A stretch of 48,252 nucleotides of DNA from Aphodosoma sp045631465. GTDB lineage: Bacteria > Bacteroidota > Bacteroidia > Bacteroidales > Paludibacteraceae. Positions 15,253-23,278 of this stretch are shown here, piece by piece; the first letter of the stretch is position 1, and every line of letters starts with the position of its first letter. Position numbers and translations under genes: made by a program. The DNA is taken from the NCBI GenBank assembly GCA_045631465.1, contig JAZQUV010000034.1, forward strand, positions 1-48,252, given 5' to 3'. The notes beneath the pieces were generated by a model, which saw only the letters and a list, made by a program, of their open reading frames with translations, did no database searches and was not told where the DNA came from.

Positions 15253-15786
15253 CTAAAAACTGAATTGATCATACGACAATTCGCCCTTCTCGCGCAGCTC
15301 CATTAGCAATCGGCCCATAATGTTTTTACCGAAATACACATTAGCCTCAGTGTCAAGCACAGTTCCCCACGAATCTGGTTTTTTTCTGCGCGAAGACTCA
15401 TTTTCGACTATATATTTATCGCCACTATCTGCCAATGCCTTGCGAAATTCGGCAGAGGTCTGATACTTATGATTCAAGCAGAATCGCATCACATCAACTG
15501 CAATATCTCGCCAATCAGCACGCTCAACGCCTCGTTTTGCAAAACTCTTTGCCTTCATCTTCAACCCCATATTTGGTATCAACTTAAGATACGCTGCTCG
15601 CTCTGCCTCATCGTTCAGACGGATATAATGATACAATTGTTCTACACAAGCAAACTCAACACCATTCACCACCATTGGCGTTTTTGCAAAATTAGAGAAT
15701 ATGCCCCACTCGGCTGCTGTCGACGTAAAACCTATAGTCTGCTCAGCTGGATATCTTTCTACAATATTGTACTCAGGATAATACAC
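15253..15786 (-). CDS. NADAR-family protein 1
   Basis: This 177-aa protein has the standard NADAR length and order: an N-terminal IFSNF at 29-33, FACVEQLYHYIRL with Glu49 at 45-57, ADWRDIAVDVMRFCLNHKY with Trp92 and Lys107, KYIVEN with Glu128, DSWG at 138-141 and YFGKNIMGRLLMELR at 151-165. This is the conserved glycosidase core. It is expected to cleave an N-glycosidic bond, and the neighbour upstream is a predicted ADP-ribosyltransferase, so removal of ADP-ribose from a nucleic acid base is the likely job (inference). It lies 24 bp after the transferase gene and 2 bp before NADAR 2, a tight three-gene operon. Confidence 0.88.
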   Translation of the reverse strand: MYYPEYNIVERYPAEQTIGFTSTAAEWGIFSNFAKTPMVVNGVEFACVEQLYHYIRLNDEAERAAYLKLIPNMGLKMKAKSFAKRGVERADWRDIAVDVMRFCLNHKYQTSAEFRKALADSGDKYIVENESSRRKKPDSWGTVLDTEANVYFGKNIMGRLLMELREKGELSYDQFSF

Positions 15787-15810
15787 AGTTTATTACAATT
15801 TAATTACTTC

Positions 15811-16416
15811 TTATTTAATTACTTTTTCAGAACCTTCAATAAGTTTATTTTTCTCATCACATTCAACTTGCTCAATCTTTACAATGTTGATGTCATTTTC
15901 ATTCAAAATAGCTCGATTAGTATCACCATCTGGCTTTGACTGCGAGTGTGGCCACACGAGACATACAACTCCTATCTTATTCAAAAACTCCGATGCTGCA
16001 TTCTCGGCTACGGCATCTGCCTTGCCAATCATCTTCTTTAGGGTAGAACGTTGCCCTGTGAGTAAATTGCCAATATACTTACGAAAATACTTCCCTTCTG
16101 CAACAGCTTCATTAGGTATTGCCTCACCCACAACTTTTTCTGCACAAGCAACAATCTCTTTATTCACTGGTTTATTTGAAAATATATGATTGTCATCAGT
16201 AAGCAACGGAACCTCCACAGTGTAAACATAACAACTACTTTTGCCATTAGCTTTAGCTGCCTTCGATGCATATAGCGCTGCACTCTTATAGCTTGATGAG
16301 ATATAAATCCCTTGTCCAAACTTAGATTTACCCTCACCCTTACCTAAAAATGAGAGCGAGAACTTATCAAAAAGATAACAAGTGCCGTGATAAAAAATTT
16401 CTATCATATTTGCCAT
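15811..16416 (-). CDS. Predicted ADP-ribosyltransferase (ART fold), candidate toxin
   Basis: This 201-aa protein matches the ART pattern: IFYHGT at 7-12 (His10 in the NAD-binding strand), then KFGQGIYISSSYKSAALYA at 32-50, where Tyr38 and the following A-x-Y helix are typical, and a C-terminal NRAILNENDINIVKIEQ with Glu173 as a possible third catalytic residue. That gives an H-Y-E type triad by inference. It differs from DarT and looks more like PARP-like or DUF3990-like enzymes found in phage and plasmid conflict loci. No signal peptide is seen, so it acts inside the cell. Met1 and Met4 are both possible starts. It is first in an operon with two NADAR genes and has its own -7 box. The target is unknown. 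Confidence 0.75.
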   Translation of the reverse strand: MANMIEIFYHGTCYLFDKFSLSFLGKGEGKSKFGQGIYISSSYKSAALYASKAAKANGKSSCYVYTVEVPLLTDDNHIFSNKPVNKEIVACAEKVVGEAIPNEAVAEGKYFRKYIGNLLTGQRSTLKKMIGKADAVAENAASEFLNKIGVVCLVWPHSQSKPDGDTNRAILNENDINIVKIEQVECDEKNKLIEGSEKVIK

Positions 16417-16453
16417 ATCAATAAAGTTATTTAAGAGTCGTACAATAACAACA

Positions 16454-16461
16454 CAAAATTA
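16454..16461 (-). promoter_or_regulatory. Promoter -7 element of the ART-NADAR operon
   Basis: The minus strand reads TAATTTTG, matching TAnnTTTG, 38 bp upstream of the ART start. It lies only about 38 bp past the terminator of the EF-hand gene, so the module is its own transcription unit. Confidence 0.6.
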
Positions 16462-16498
16462 CAACTTTTTTTTAAATTATCAAAAAAACATCGCAAAA

Positions 16499-16534
16499 AA
16501 AAGCGAACACTCCTTAATTGGAATGTCCGCTTTT
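16499..16534 (-). terminator. Terminator of the cysS-to-EF-hand transcription unit
   Basis: Arms 16499-16513 and 16520-16534 form a 15-bp stem with a 6-nt loop. The stem is complete only in the minus-strand RNA (two G-U wobbles), followed by a T-run. Confidence 0.9.
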
Positions 16535-16554
16535 ATTTTATCTCACAAACTACA

Positions 16555-18252
16555 TTAGAACAATGTTGCAATAAGTCTGATATCAAGCATCCACAATACA
16601 AACAAAGCAATAGCAACAACTGCCACGATAACCGAAATTGCAATAGCCCATTTGCCACCTGCCGAGATTTTCTTAACTGGCGCATATGGGTCAACAAGTT
16701 TCATCATTGGGAATTGTGCTTGCTCTGTGAGGGATGAACCAAACATTGCATTCACTATTGCATCGGCATTTATAGCCCAACCATTAGCATTGAGAAGTGG
16801 AGCAAGGTTACGTTGGCGCAATTTAAGCCATGCCAACACCATCGATGGACCTGAAACTACCAACAAAATTGCAATTATCGACAAAATCAATTGCCACCAT
16901 GAGAGAGCCGCAGCTCCTTTAGCTACCGAAGTCAAAAAGTTACCAATAAAGCCTAATGCCATACCAATGGCAGCAAAGATACCGGCAAATTTGGCAATAT
17001 CAAAAGGTTGTACTTTGTCTGGTGTTTGTCCTTCGGCTGGTTTAGCTGCCATATCTTTTTGAATATTGGCTGTCATATTGTTGAATGATTTTGCCTCTTT
17101 CTCAGCTGCCGATTTATTGATAAGATTAACAATCCAATCGCCCAATTTGCGGTAAGGGCTCCAAAATGCTTGTCCAATTGAGATTGGATTATCAATAATC
17201 TTAGTCACTTCGGCATCCCAGTCGCGACCTTGACGGTCATAAAACAACGCATTTTTACCTACTTTGAGGTTCTTAATATCACCTACTGTCACTGCCGCCA
17301 CAATTTGCATTGTCTGTCCTGTTGGTTTGTATGTACAGTTGCAATATACAAGGAACATACCGCTGGCTGGCGCTTGAGCATTGTGTTTTACCGCATCGTT
17401 CACTCGCAAACAAAGGTTACATGCGCGTTGGTCGATAACCAATGTACCAGCTTGGAATATAGCCCAAGGTGTCTCGCCTTTTGCTGCACGACCAAGAAGG
17501 GCTTTACCACGTTTTGCATAAAAGTCCTGGAACGACACATAGTTACGCAACAAAGCATAGAAATCACGTGTGAGCAAAAGCAATTTTTCGAGCGGACGAT
17601 ATTGCGATTGTGCATCGGCTAGTAGTTTTGCATTTGCGCCTTCGATAGCTGCTTTTTCTGCTTCGTAATCGGCTATTTTTTTACCCATTTCGCCAAATGC
17701 CTCTTCGGTCATACCTGGCACTGCTGCATCTGCAGGCAATGTTGCCAAACCAAGCACTTGCATACGCGCTGTTGCAAAATATTGTGCATAAGCATCTTTA
17801 CACGCTTTGTATGCTGCTGTCACTTCGCCCGAATATGGTGCCTCTGGCACTGCTTGAGCCTCTACTGTTACCGCTCCGATAGCTGCACGCACTGCATCAA
17901 GAGTAATCACGCCATCTGTAGCTATTTTTTCTGCTACCACACGGATAGACTCATCTACAATATCAGCAACATTCAATTGTGCTTCGCCCTTGAGCAAGAT
18001 ATCAGGATTAGTCAATGTTGCACACAACCAATTGGCTGTTTTTATCACTTCTTGAACGTGGAGTTTACCATCGTTGTCTGTATCAATAAGTTTAAGACTT
18101 GTTTCGTCAATCTCCAAACCTACTGTTGGACACGACAATACAGTCCACATTTTTTCGTCCAATTCGCCCAAATGACGAATATCTTCACCCGACTGAATTT
18201 TCACTCGAGTCGAACCGCCTATAGAGGCGTATGTCCATTTATAATCTGCCAT
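16555..18252 (-). CDS. EF-hand membrane protein of unknown function
   Basis: This 565-aa protein has one canonical EF-hand loop at 57-68 (Asp57, Asp59, Asp61, Gly62, Glu68), so calcium binding near the N-terminus is likely. The middle (about 100-400) is soluble and alanine- and lysine-rich with a helical 190-260 segment. Three membrane helices lie near 430-452, 460-486 and 535-556. No signal peptide is present. The C-terminal region after residue 400 holds a proline- and alanine-rich linker. The overall family is not recognised. It is 13 bp downstream of mscS in the same operon, so a role in envelope stress or osmotic sensing can be proposed. The unit ends in the strong terminator at 16499-16534. 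Confidence 0.8.
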   Translation of the reverse strand: MADYKWTYASIGGSTRVKIQSGEDIRHLGELDEKMWTVLSCPTVGLEIDETSLKLIDTDNDGKLHVQEVIKTANWLCATLTNPDILLKGEAQLNVADIVDESIRVVAEKIATDGVITLDAVRAAIGAVTVEAQAVPEAPYSGEVTAAYKACKDAYAQYFATARMQVLGLATLPADAAVPGMTEEAFGEMGKKIADYEAEKAAIEGANAKLLADAQSQYRPLEKLLLLTRDFYALLRNYVSFQDFYAKRGKALLGRAAKGETPWAIFQAGTLVIDQRACNLCLRVNDAVKHNAQAPASGMFLVYCNCTYKPTGQTMQIVAAVTVGDIKNLKVGKNALFYDRQGRDWDAEVTKIIDNPISIGQAFWSPYRKLGDWIVNLINKSAAEKEAKSFNNMTANIQKDMAAKPAEGQTPDKVQPFDIAKFAGIFAAIGMALGFIGNFLTSVAKGAAALSWWQLILSIIAILLVVSGPSMVLAWLKLRQRNLAPLLNANGWAINADAIVNAMFGSSLTEQAQFPMMKLVDPYAPVKKISAGGKWAIAISVIVAVVAIALFVLWMLDIRLIATLF

Positions 18253-18265
18253 ATATTAATATAAT

Positions 18266-19087
18266 TTATTTTGCTTGATGAATAGTCATTTGTGGGAATG
18301 GGAATTCTATGCCTTCGTTAGGGAAGGTTGCATAAACTTTTTCTGTAAAATTGAAGAATACATCCCAATAATCTGCCGATTTCACCCATACACGAACTGT
18401 AATATTAACACTGCTATCAGCCAATTCGCCAAGACCAATAAAATGAGCTGGATCTTTAAGAATACGGCTATCTTCAGCGATAAGACGCTCAATAACATCT
18501 TTCACTTTTTTATAGTCTGTGCCGTAATCTACACCAAATTTAAAGTCAACACGACGTGTTTCTTGATGGCTATAGTTAACCAATGTGCCTGTTGCAATAG
18601 CATTATTTGGGATGAAAATCACTTTATTATCGCCTGTTGTGAGAACTGTATTGAATATTTCAACAGATTTCACTACGCCCGAAACTCCTGCTATTTCAAT
18701 AAAATCACCTACTTTGTAAGGACGCAACACAAGAAGCACAAGACCTCCGGCAAAGTTTTGCAAGTTACCACTCAATGCCATACCGACTGCAACACCGGCA
18801 GAAGCAAGAAGCGCAGCAAATGATGTCATTTCAATACCAAGGGCACCTACTATTGACAAAAACAAAAGTATGAGGAGAAGTATATTAACCAAACTACCCA
18901 CAAACGAACGAACAGCTCCATCTACTTTACGTTTTTCCATCGCTTTTTGAATAAATTTATTAACAACTTTAATCAAATAACGACCTACAAAATAAACCAC
19001 AAGGGCAATCAAAATACTTTTACCCAACGACAATGCTCCTGAAACAACTTGATCTAATAGTTGTTGCCAATCGATTTCTGTTTTCAT
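18266..19087 (-). CDS. mscS: MscS-family mechanosensitive channel
   Basis: A 273-aa small-conductance mechanosensitive channel that opens on membrane tension to release solutes after osmotic downshock. Three membrane helices cover about 15-110; the pore helix is glycine/alanine-rich (ASAGVAVGMALSGNLQNFAGG). The beta domain follows, with PYKVGDFIEIAGVSGVVKSVEIF and IFIPNNAI, then an alpha/beta domain to the C-terminus. Length and layout match the MscS/YggB type. It lies 35 bp after mazG and 13 bp before the EF-hand gene. Confidence 0.93.
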   Translation of the reverse strand: MKTEIDWQQLLDQVVSGALSLGKSILIALVVYFVGRYLIKVVNKFIQKAMEKRKVDGAVRSFVGSLVNILLLILLFLSIVGALGIEMTSFAALLASAGVAVGMALSGNLQNFAGGLVLLVLRPYKVGDFIEIAGVSGVVKSVEIFNTVLTTGDNKVIFIPNNAIATGTLVNYSHQETRRVDFKFGVDYGTDYKKVKDVIERLIAEDSRILKDPAHFIGLGELADSSVNITVRVWVKSADYWDVFFNFTEKVYATFPNEGIEFPFPQMTIHQAK

Positions 19088-19122
19088 AAAATTTAGGTTT
19101 TTTATTAATTAATATTAAGATT

Positions 19123-19911
19123 TTATAGTCCTTGTTTTTTCGCCTCGTTCCATATCTCATCCATCTCGGCAAGGGTCATATCTTTGAGGTTGCGTCCTTG
19201 CTTTATTGTCTTCGCTTCGAGATAGTTGAAACGACGGATGAACTTCTTGTTTGTGCGCTCTAATGCGTTTTCTGGATTGATTTTATACAAACGAGCGGCG
19301 TTTATAATCGAGAACATAAGGTCGCCAAACTCTGCCTCCATCTTGTCGCCATCGCTTACTGCTACCTCGGCTTTAAACTCTATTATCTCTTCTTGCACCT
19401 TATCCCACACCTGCTCGCGCTCTTCCCAATCGAAACCTACGTTACGCGCTTTATCTTGTATTCTATGCGCCTTAATCAATGCTGGCAAAGCATCTGGCAC
19501 TCCACTCAACACCGACTTATTGCCCTCTTTTTCTTTCAATTTTATCTGCTCCCAATTTTGGATTACTGCATCTGGCGTGTCGGCATTCACCTCACCATAC
19601 ACGTGTGGATGACGGAATATCAACTTGTCGCACAATGCATTGCACACATCTGCTATATCAAATTCATCTTTCTCTTGCGCCATAAGTGCATAAAACACTA
19701 TGTGCAAGAACACATCGCCCAACTCTTTTTTGATATTAGGCATATCGAGTTGCTGTATGGCATCCACAAGTTCGTATGTCTCCTCAATCGTATTGCAACG
19801 CAATGAGTCAAACGTCTGCTTACGATCCCACGGACACTTCTCGCGCAATGTCTCCATCACGTCCAACACTCGCTCGAATGCCTCCAACTGTTTCTTTCTA
19901 TCTGATTTCAT
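19123..19911 (-). CDS. mazG: Nucleoside triphosphate pyrophosphohydrolase MazG
   Basis: The 262-aa enzyme hydrolyses non-canonical or excess (d)NTPs to monophosphate and pyrophosphate. It has two MazG repeats: CPWDRKQTFDSLRCNTIEETYELVDAI with KKELGDVFLHIVFYALMAQE (residues about 25-85), and the C-terminal EFGDLMFSIINAARLYKINPENALE (about 205-230) with the RRFNYLE tail. The start ATG overlaps the last 14 bases of the upstream nuclease-like gene, so the two are translationally coupled. Length is normal for MazG. Confidence 0.95.
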   Translation of the reverse strand: MKSDRKKQLEAFERVLDVMETLREKCPWDRKQTFDSLRCNTIEETYELVDAIQQLDMPNIKKELGDVFLHIVFYALMAQEKDEFDIADVCNALCDKLIFRHPHVYGEVNADTPDAVIQNWEQIKLKEKEGNKSVLSGVPDALPALIKAHRIQDKARNVGFDWEEREQVWDKVQEEIIEFKAEVAVSDGDKMEAEFGDLMFSIINAARLYKINPENALERTNKKFIRRFNYLEAKTIKQGRNLKDMTLAEMDEIWNEAKKQGL

Positions 19912-20500
19912 TTTTATTATTTATATTACCCCACCTAAACCAAAATTCATTAAAAATCTCACTCTCACTATATTCATAATCACACTCTTTACCTAACAAC
20001 TCATAAAATGAAAAAATATTAAATCTTAACTTCTTAGCCTCATTATAAATCGCAAACTTTGGATCTTCTCTATCTATACAAGTAAATAACACATAATGTT
20101 TAGAATAGTCTTCTGATTGTGAGTTATAATATTCATCGAAATCCTTTTTATACCCCTCAAGTTGACCTGCTCTCAAAGGCGAATAATATTTATCTTCAAT
20201 CAAAATTGCATGATTTTTCCCATTTACTTGTACTTCAACCCAAAGATCAATATAACACTCTTGTTTCCATACCTTAACATTCTCAAATACTACAGAATCA
20301 TCAAGGTCTATTTCAAGAAACTTGGCTAATATCAGACGACAATAATTATATAACTTAGGTTTCTCTGGTTCTAACTTAATACAATTCACATCTGCCCGTC
20401 TCAAACACCAAGAAAGCACATAATCCATCACAGCCTCGGCAGGTCCATCTTTTTCTGAGTCATCAACCATTAACTTCGGAAGTTCTTTTAAATTACTCAT
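19898..20500 (-). CDS. PD-(D/E)XK nuclease superfamily protein
   Basis: This 200-aa protein has a PD-(D/E)XK-type core: ECYIDLWVEVQV (Asp in the first acidic strand) and AILIEDKYYSPLRAGQLEGYKKDF, where the E-D-K of the second strand gives the (D/E)xK pair and the following Gln and Tyr helix is typical. An N-terminal helical region (1-85) precedes it. Relatives (PDDEXK_4-like) are often found in defence islands or as phage genes, with unknown biological targets. Its stop codon overlaps the start of mazG by 14 bp. Cytoplasmic, no signal peptide. Function not proven. Confidence 0.75.
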   Translation of the reverse strand: MSNLKELPKLMVDDSEKDGPAEAVMDYVLSWCLRRADVNCIKLEPEKPKLYNYCRLILAKFLEIDLDDSVVFENVKVWKQECYIDLWVEVQVNGKNHAILIEDKYYSPLRAGQLEGYKKDFDEYYNSQSEDYSKHYVLFTCIDREDPKFAIYNEAKKLRFNIFSFYELLGKECDYEYSESEIFNEFWFRWGNINNKNEIR

Positions 20501-20518
20501 ATTTTTATTATTCTATTA

Positions 20519-20535
20519 GTTCCTCATTCCTCATT
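20519..20535. repeat. 7-base repeat over the lipoprotein stop codon
   Basis: GTTCCTC and ATTCCTC units, then ATT. The stop codon (20524-20526) of the upstream lipoprotein is part of the first unit. It lies 19 bp before the next gene start at 20500. Confidence 0.7.
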
Positions 20536-21537
20536 AAAATAAGGCCCTTTGTAATAACCCACCACCTCATATCCAAGTTGGTCGACGAACGTAAAGGTCA
20601 TATTGAGCGACTTGTCATCAATCGAAATTATCTCGGCACTACCCTCAACTACATTGGCTTTACCTATTGCCGAACTGTTATAAAACACTTGCCAATAGGT
20701 GCCCCATGCTGTGTTTTTTAATTTATGTCCATAATAAACCGACATAGCATCATCTGCTCTAACCGACACTAAATAGTCGCCTGCAATTGGGTGTTCGTCT
20801 TGCATATCATGCACTCCTACAACGAATTGCACTCCCGATTTTATCTTACCTGCATCCACGAATCGCGAATCTACCGAATAAAATGTAAATTCAAAATAGT
20901 TGTGGTTCTCGCTAAACAAATGCCCCCAATTCATCATCACTGGCATTGCCAACTGACACGATATAGTATCGAAAGCCAACTCGCCATACCCACGCTGGTC
21001 TAGTGTATAATTATAAGTATATTCGCCCAAATACGATCCCGTAATAGAATCACCATCTGAGGTCAAAAGACCAAATCTGAATGTACGATAACCTTCAGCT
21101 GTATCAACTCTCAACTCACCACTTGCAATGTGATAGTAAATCGTGTCATGATACGTTGTATCTCCTTTAGGTATTTCAGGATAAATTATCAAACGAGATG
21201 AATCTGAATAAAGTTCATATGTTTCGCCCACCTCAAAATCTTTAGTCTTAGACAAAAATCTTGCATCTATCACTGCACCATAGCCCGAAGTAGAAGTCTC
21301 ACTCACAGTATAAGTTGCTGGATATGCCAAGAATCGCAACAAATAATTATCTCCCGCATAATCTACATGCTCCACTTTCACTCGCTTTATCGCATACCCC
21401 GACTCCTGAAATCTGAAGCTACCTCCTTGCACAACAACTTTCTCCTTTTCACACGAACTGAGAAAAAGAGAAAGCAGTATAGCAATTATAGTTAATCGCC
21501 AACCGAAAAACAAACTTTTCGGCAAGTAATTACTCAT
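20524..21537 (-). CDS. Lipoprotein, two-repeat beta-rich family
   Basis: The protein has 337 aa from the ATG at 21537; an upstream TTG frame is made of repeat DNA. A signal peptide ends in the lipobox LSSC with Cys29 as the lipidated residue, so it is anchored in the outer or inner membrane. The mature part looks beta-rich, with two similar halves of about 150 residues, each ending in a G-Y/Y-x-G type motif (FRFG...GSYLGEY and VVGYYKGPYF). The same pattern is seen in the lipoproteins at 25988 and 26617. No catalytic motif is visible. The stop codon lies inside a 7-base repeat. It lies 59 bp after cysS on the same strand. Confidence 0.7.
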   Translation of the reverse strand: MSNYLPKSLFFGWRLTIIAILLSLFLSSCEKEKVVVQGGSFRFQESGYAIKRVKVEHVDYAGDNYLLRFLAYPATYTVSETSTSGYGAVIDARFLSKTKDFEVGETYELYSDSSRLIIYPEIPKGDTTYHDTIYYHIASGELRVDTAEGYRTFRFGLLTSDGDSITGSYLGEYTYNYTLDQRGYGELAFDTISCQLAMPVMMNWGHLFSENHNYFEFTFYSVDSRFVDAGKIKSGVQFVVGVHDMQDEHPIAGDYLVSVRADDAMSVYYGHKLKNTAWGTYWQVFYNSSAIGKANVVEGSAEIISIDDKSLNMTFTFVDQLGYEVVGYYKGPYFNEE

Positions 21538-21538
21538 T

Positions 21539-21559
21539 GTGAATTTCGAATTATGAACC
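21539..21559. repeat. 7-base repeat before the lipoprotein start
   Basis: Three steps: GTGAATT, TCGAATT, ATGAACC. It ends 2 bp upstream of the ATG at 21537 on the coding strand and would lie in the leader. Confidence 0.65.
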
Positions 21560-21596
21560 AACGGTCTTTGAGCGTAGCGAAAAAATTATGAATTAA

Positions 21597-23054
21597 TCAA
21601 AGACTCCACTCAAAGCCATCTTTTGTGTCTTTAATAGCAAAACCAAGAGCTGTGAGTTCGTTACGAATCTTATCGCTTGTAGCCCAATCTTTGTTGCGTT
21701 TTGCCTCAAGACGCATTTCGAGCAATAGGTCGATTGCTTTTTTGTATGCTTCGTTGCTACCTGAACCCGACTCTGTTTGAAGTCCAAGAATATCTTCAAT
21801 AAATAATTTAAACACCTCTTTCAACTCTGCCAAATCTGCTTCGCTGATAGTGCCTTTACCATCTGATACTGTGTTGATTGCTTTTGCTGCTTCAAACAAG
21901 TGTGAGATAACGATAGGTGTATTCAAGTCGTCGCACATAGCCTCCTCGCAACGTTCGCGCAAGCCTGCCACTTCAACTGTTGTCTCTTTGCCTACTTGGA
22001 GTTTTTGTAGGCGTTCGTATGCCTCCATCAAACGTGCCAAACCTTTTTCCGATGCAACCAATGCCTCCGACGAGAAATCGACTGTCGAACGATAGTGCGC
22101 TTGAAGGATGAAGAAACGGATAGTCATCGGCGCAAATGGTTGAGTCAACAATGGGTGATTACCTTCGAAGAATTGATCGAGAGTGATAAAGTTGCCCAAC
22201 GATTTACCCATTTTTTGTCCGTTGATGGTAATCATATTGTTGTGCATCCAATATTTCACCGACTCGTGACCCAATGCTGCGCACGATTGTGCAATCTCTG
22301 CCTCGTGGTGAGGGAACATCAAGTCCATACCGCCACCGTGGATGTCGAATGTATCGCCAAGATATTTTGTACCCATAGCCGAGCACTCCAAGTGCCAACC
22401 AGGAAAACCTTCGCTCCATGGCGATGGCCAGTGCATAATATGCTCTGGTGCTGCTTTTTTCCACAACGCAAAGTCTGCCGAACGGCGTTTTTCGCTTTGT
22501 CCGTCTAATTCGCGAGTAGTTTCGAGCAATTCGTCGATATTTCTACCTGACAATTTTCCGTAGTTATAGTCTTTATTATATTTCTCTACATCGAAATACA
22601 CCGAACCTTCTGATTCGTATGCATAACCTGCTTCGAGAATTTTTTTCACAAACTCGATTTGCTCGATAATATGTCCCGATGCGTGTGGCTCAATAGATGG
22701 AGGCAACACATTGAGTTTCTCCATTGCTTTATGGTAACGCAAAAGATAGTGTTGCACCACTTCCATTGGCTCCAATTGGTCAAGACGAGCCTTTTTAGCA
22801 ATCTTATCTTCGCCATCATCTGCGTCGTGCTCGAGGTGACCTACGTCGGTAATATTACGCACATAACGCACCTTATAACCAAGGTGTGTCAAATAACGAA
22901 ACAAGATATCGAATGTGATAGCTGGACGAGCGTGACCCAAGTGGCCGTCACCATAAACTGTTGGACCGCAAACATATAGACCAACATTAGGCGCATGTAG
23001 AGGCTCAAACACCTCTTTCTTGCGCGACAAAGTATTATAAACGTTCAATTTCAT
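21597..23054 (-). CDS. cysS: Cysteinyl-tRNA synthetase
   Basis: This 485-aa class I synthetase attaches cysteine to tRNA-Cys. It carries a HLGH (HIGH-type) signature at 38-41, Zn-binding residues Cys29, Cys224, His249 and Glu253 (FPHHEAE), and a KMSKS-type motif written KMGKS at 281-285. The helical DALR-type domain follows to the C-terminus. Length is normal. A -7 box is 37 bp upstream, so it heads the transcription unit that runs to the EF-hand gene. The Gly in KMGKS is a mild deviation from the usual Ser, but the two lysines are kept. Confidence 0.97.
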   Translation of the reverse strand: MKLNVYNTLSRKKEVFEPLHAPNVGLYVCGPTVYGDGHLGHARPAITFDILFRYLTHLGYKVRYVRNITDVGHLEHDADDGEDKIAKKARLDQLEPMEVVQHYLLRYHKAMEKLNVLPPSIEPHASGHIIEQIEFVKKILEAGYAYESEGSVYFDVEKYNKDYNYGKLSGRNIDELLETTRELDGQSEKRRSADFALWKKAAPEHIMHWPSPWSEGFPGWHLECSAMGTKYLGDTFDIHGGGMDLMFPHHEAEIAQSCAALGHESVKYWMHNNMITINGQKMGKSLGNFITLDQFFEGNHPLLTQPFAPMTIRFFILQAHYRSTVDFSSEALVASEKGLARLMEAYERLQKLQVGKETTVEVAGLRERCEEAMCDDLNTPIVISHLFEAAKAINTVSDGKGTISEADLAELKEVFKLFIEDILGLQTESGSGSNEAYKKAIDLLLEMRLEAKRNKDWATSDKIRNELTALGFAIKDTKDGFEWSL

Positions 23055-23090
23055 ATTTTGATATGTTTTATTATTATTCCAATCAATCTA

Positions 23091-23098
23091 CAAAGTTA
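23091..23098 (-). promoter_or_regulatory. Promoter -7 element of cysS
   Basis: The minus strand reads TAACTTTG, an exact match to TAnnTTTG, 37 bp upstream of the cysS start. Confidence 0.65.
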
Positions 23099-23160
23099 CA
23101 AAATAATTATGAATTTTTTGCTATAAATGAGAGCAAAAAATTATTTATTTACAAAAAATA

Positions 23161-23214
23161 CGGATATGTATCCGTGGATTCAATCTCGCGATTCTTGCGA
23201 AGCAAGAGAGCGAG
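23161..23214. repeat. Palindrome and hairpin between cysS and the glycosyltransferase
   Basis: CGGATA (23161-23166) and TATCCG (23169-23174) form a perfect 6-bp palindrome with a 2-nt spacer. A second hairpin pairs CTCGC (23185-23189) with GCGAG (23210-23214), and TCTTGC (23193-23198) with GCAAGA (23202-23207), with a GAA loop. No long T-run follows, so the terminator role is unsure. A 9-base-period CCGTGnnnn run follows at about 23238-23265. Confidence 0.55.
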
Positions 23215-23278
23215 TTCCTAAATAATGACTAACAAATTCCGTGAACTCTGTGAATTCCGTGTGCAATAAAAATTATAT

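Noticed and set aside
16555..18252. EF-hand protein as part of the T9SS machinery
   Set aside because: No similarity to known T9SS components was recognised and its operon partners are mscS and mazG.
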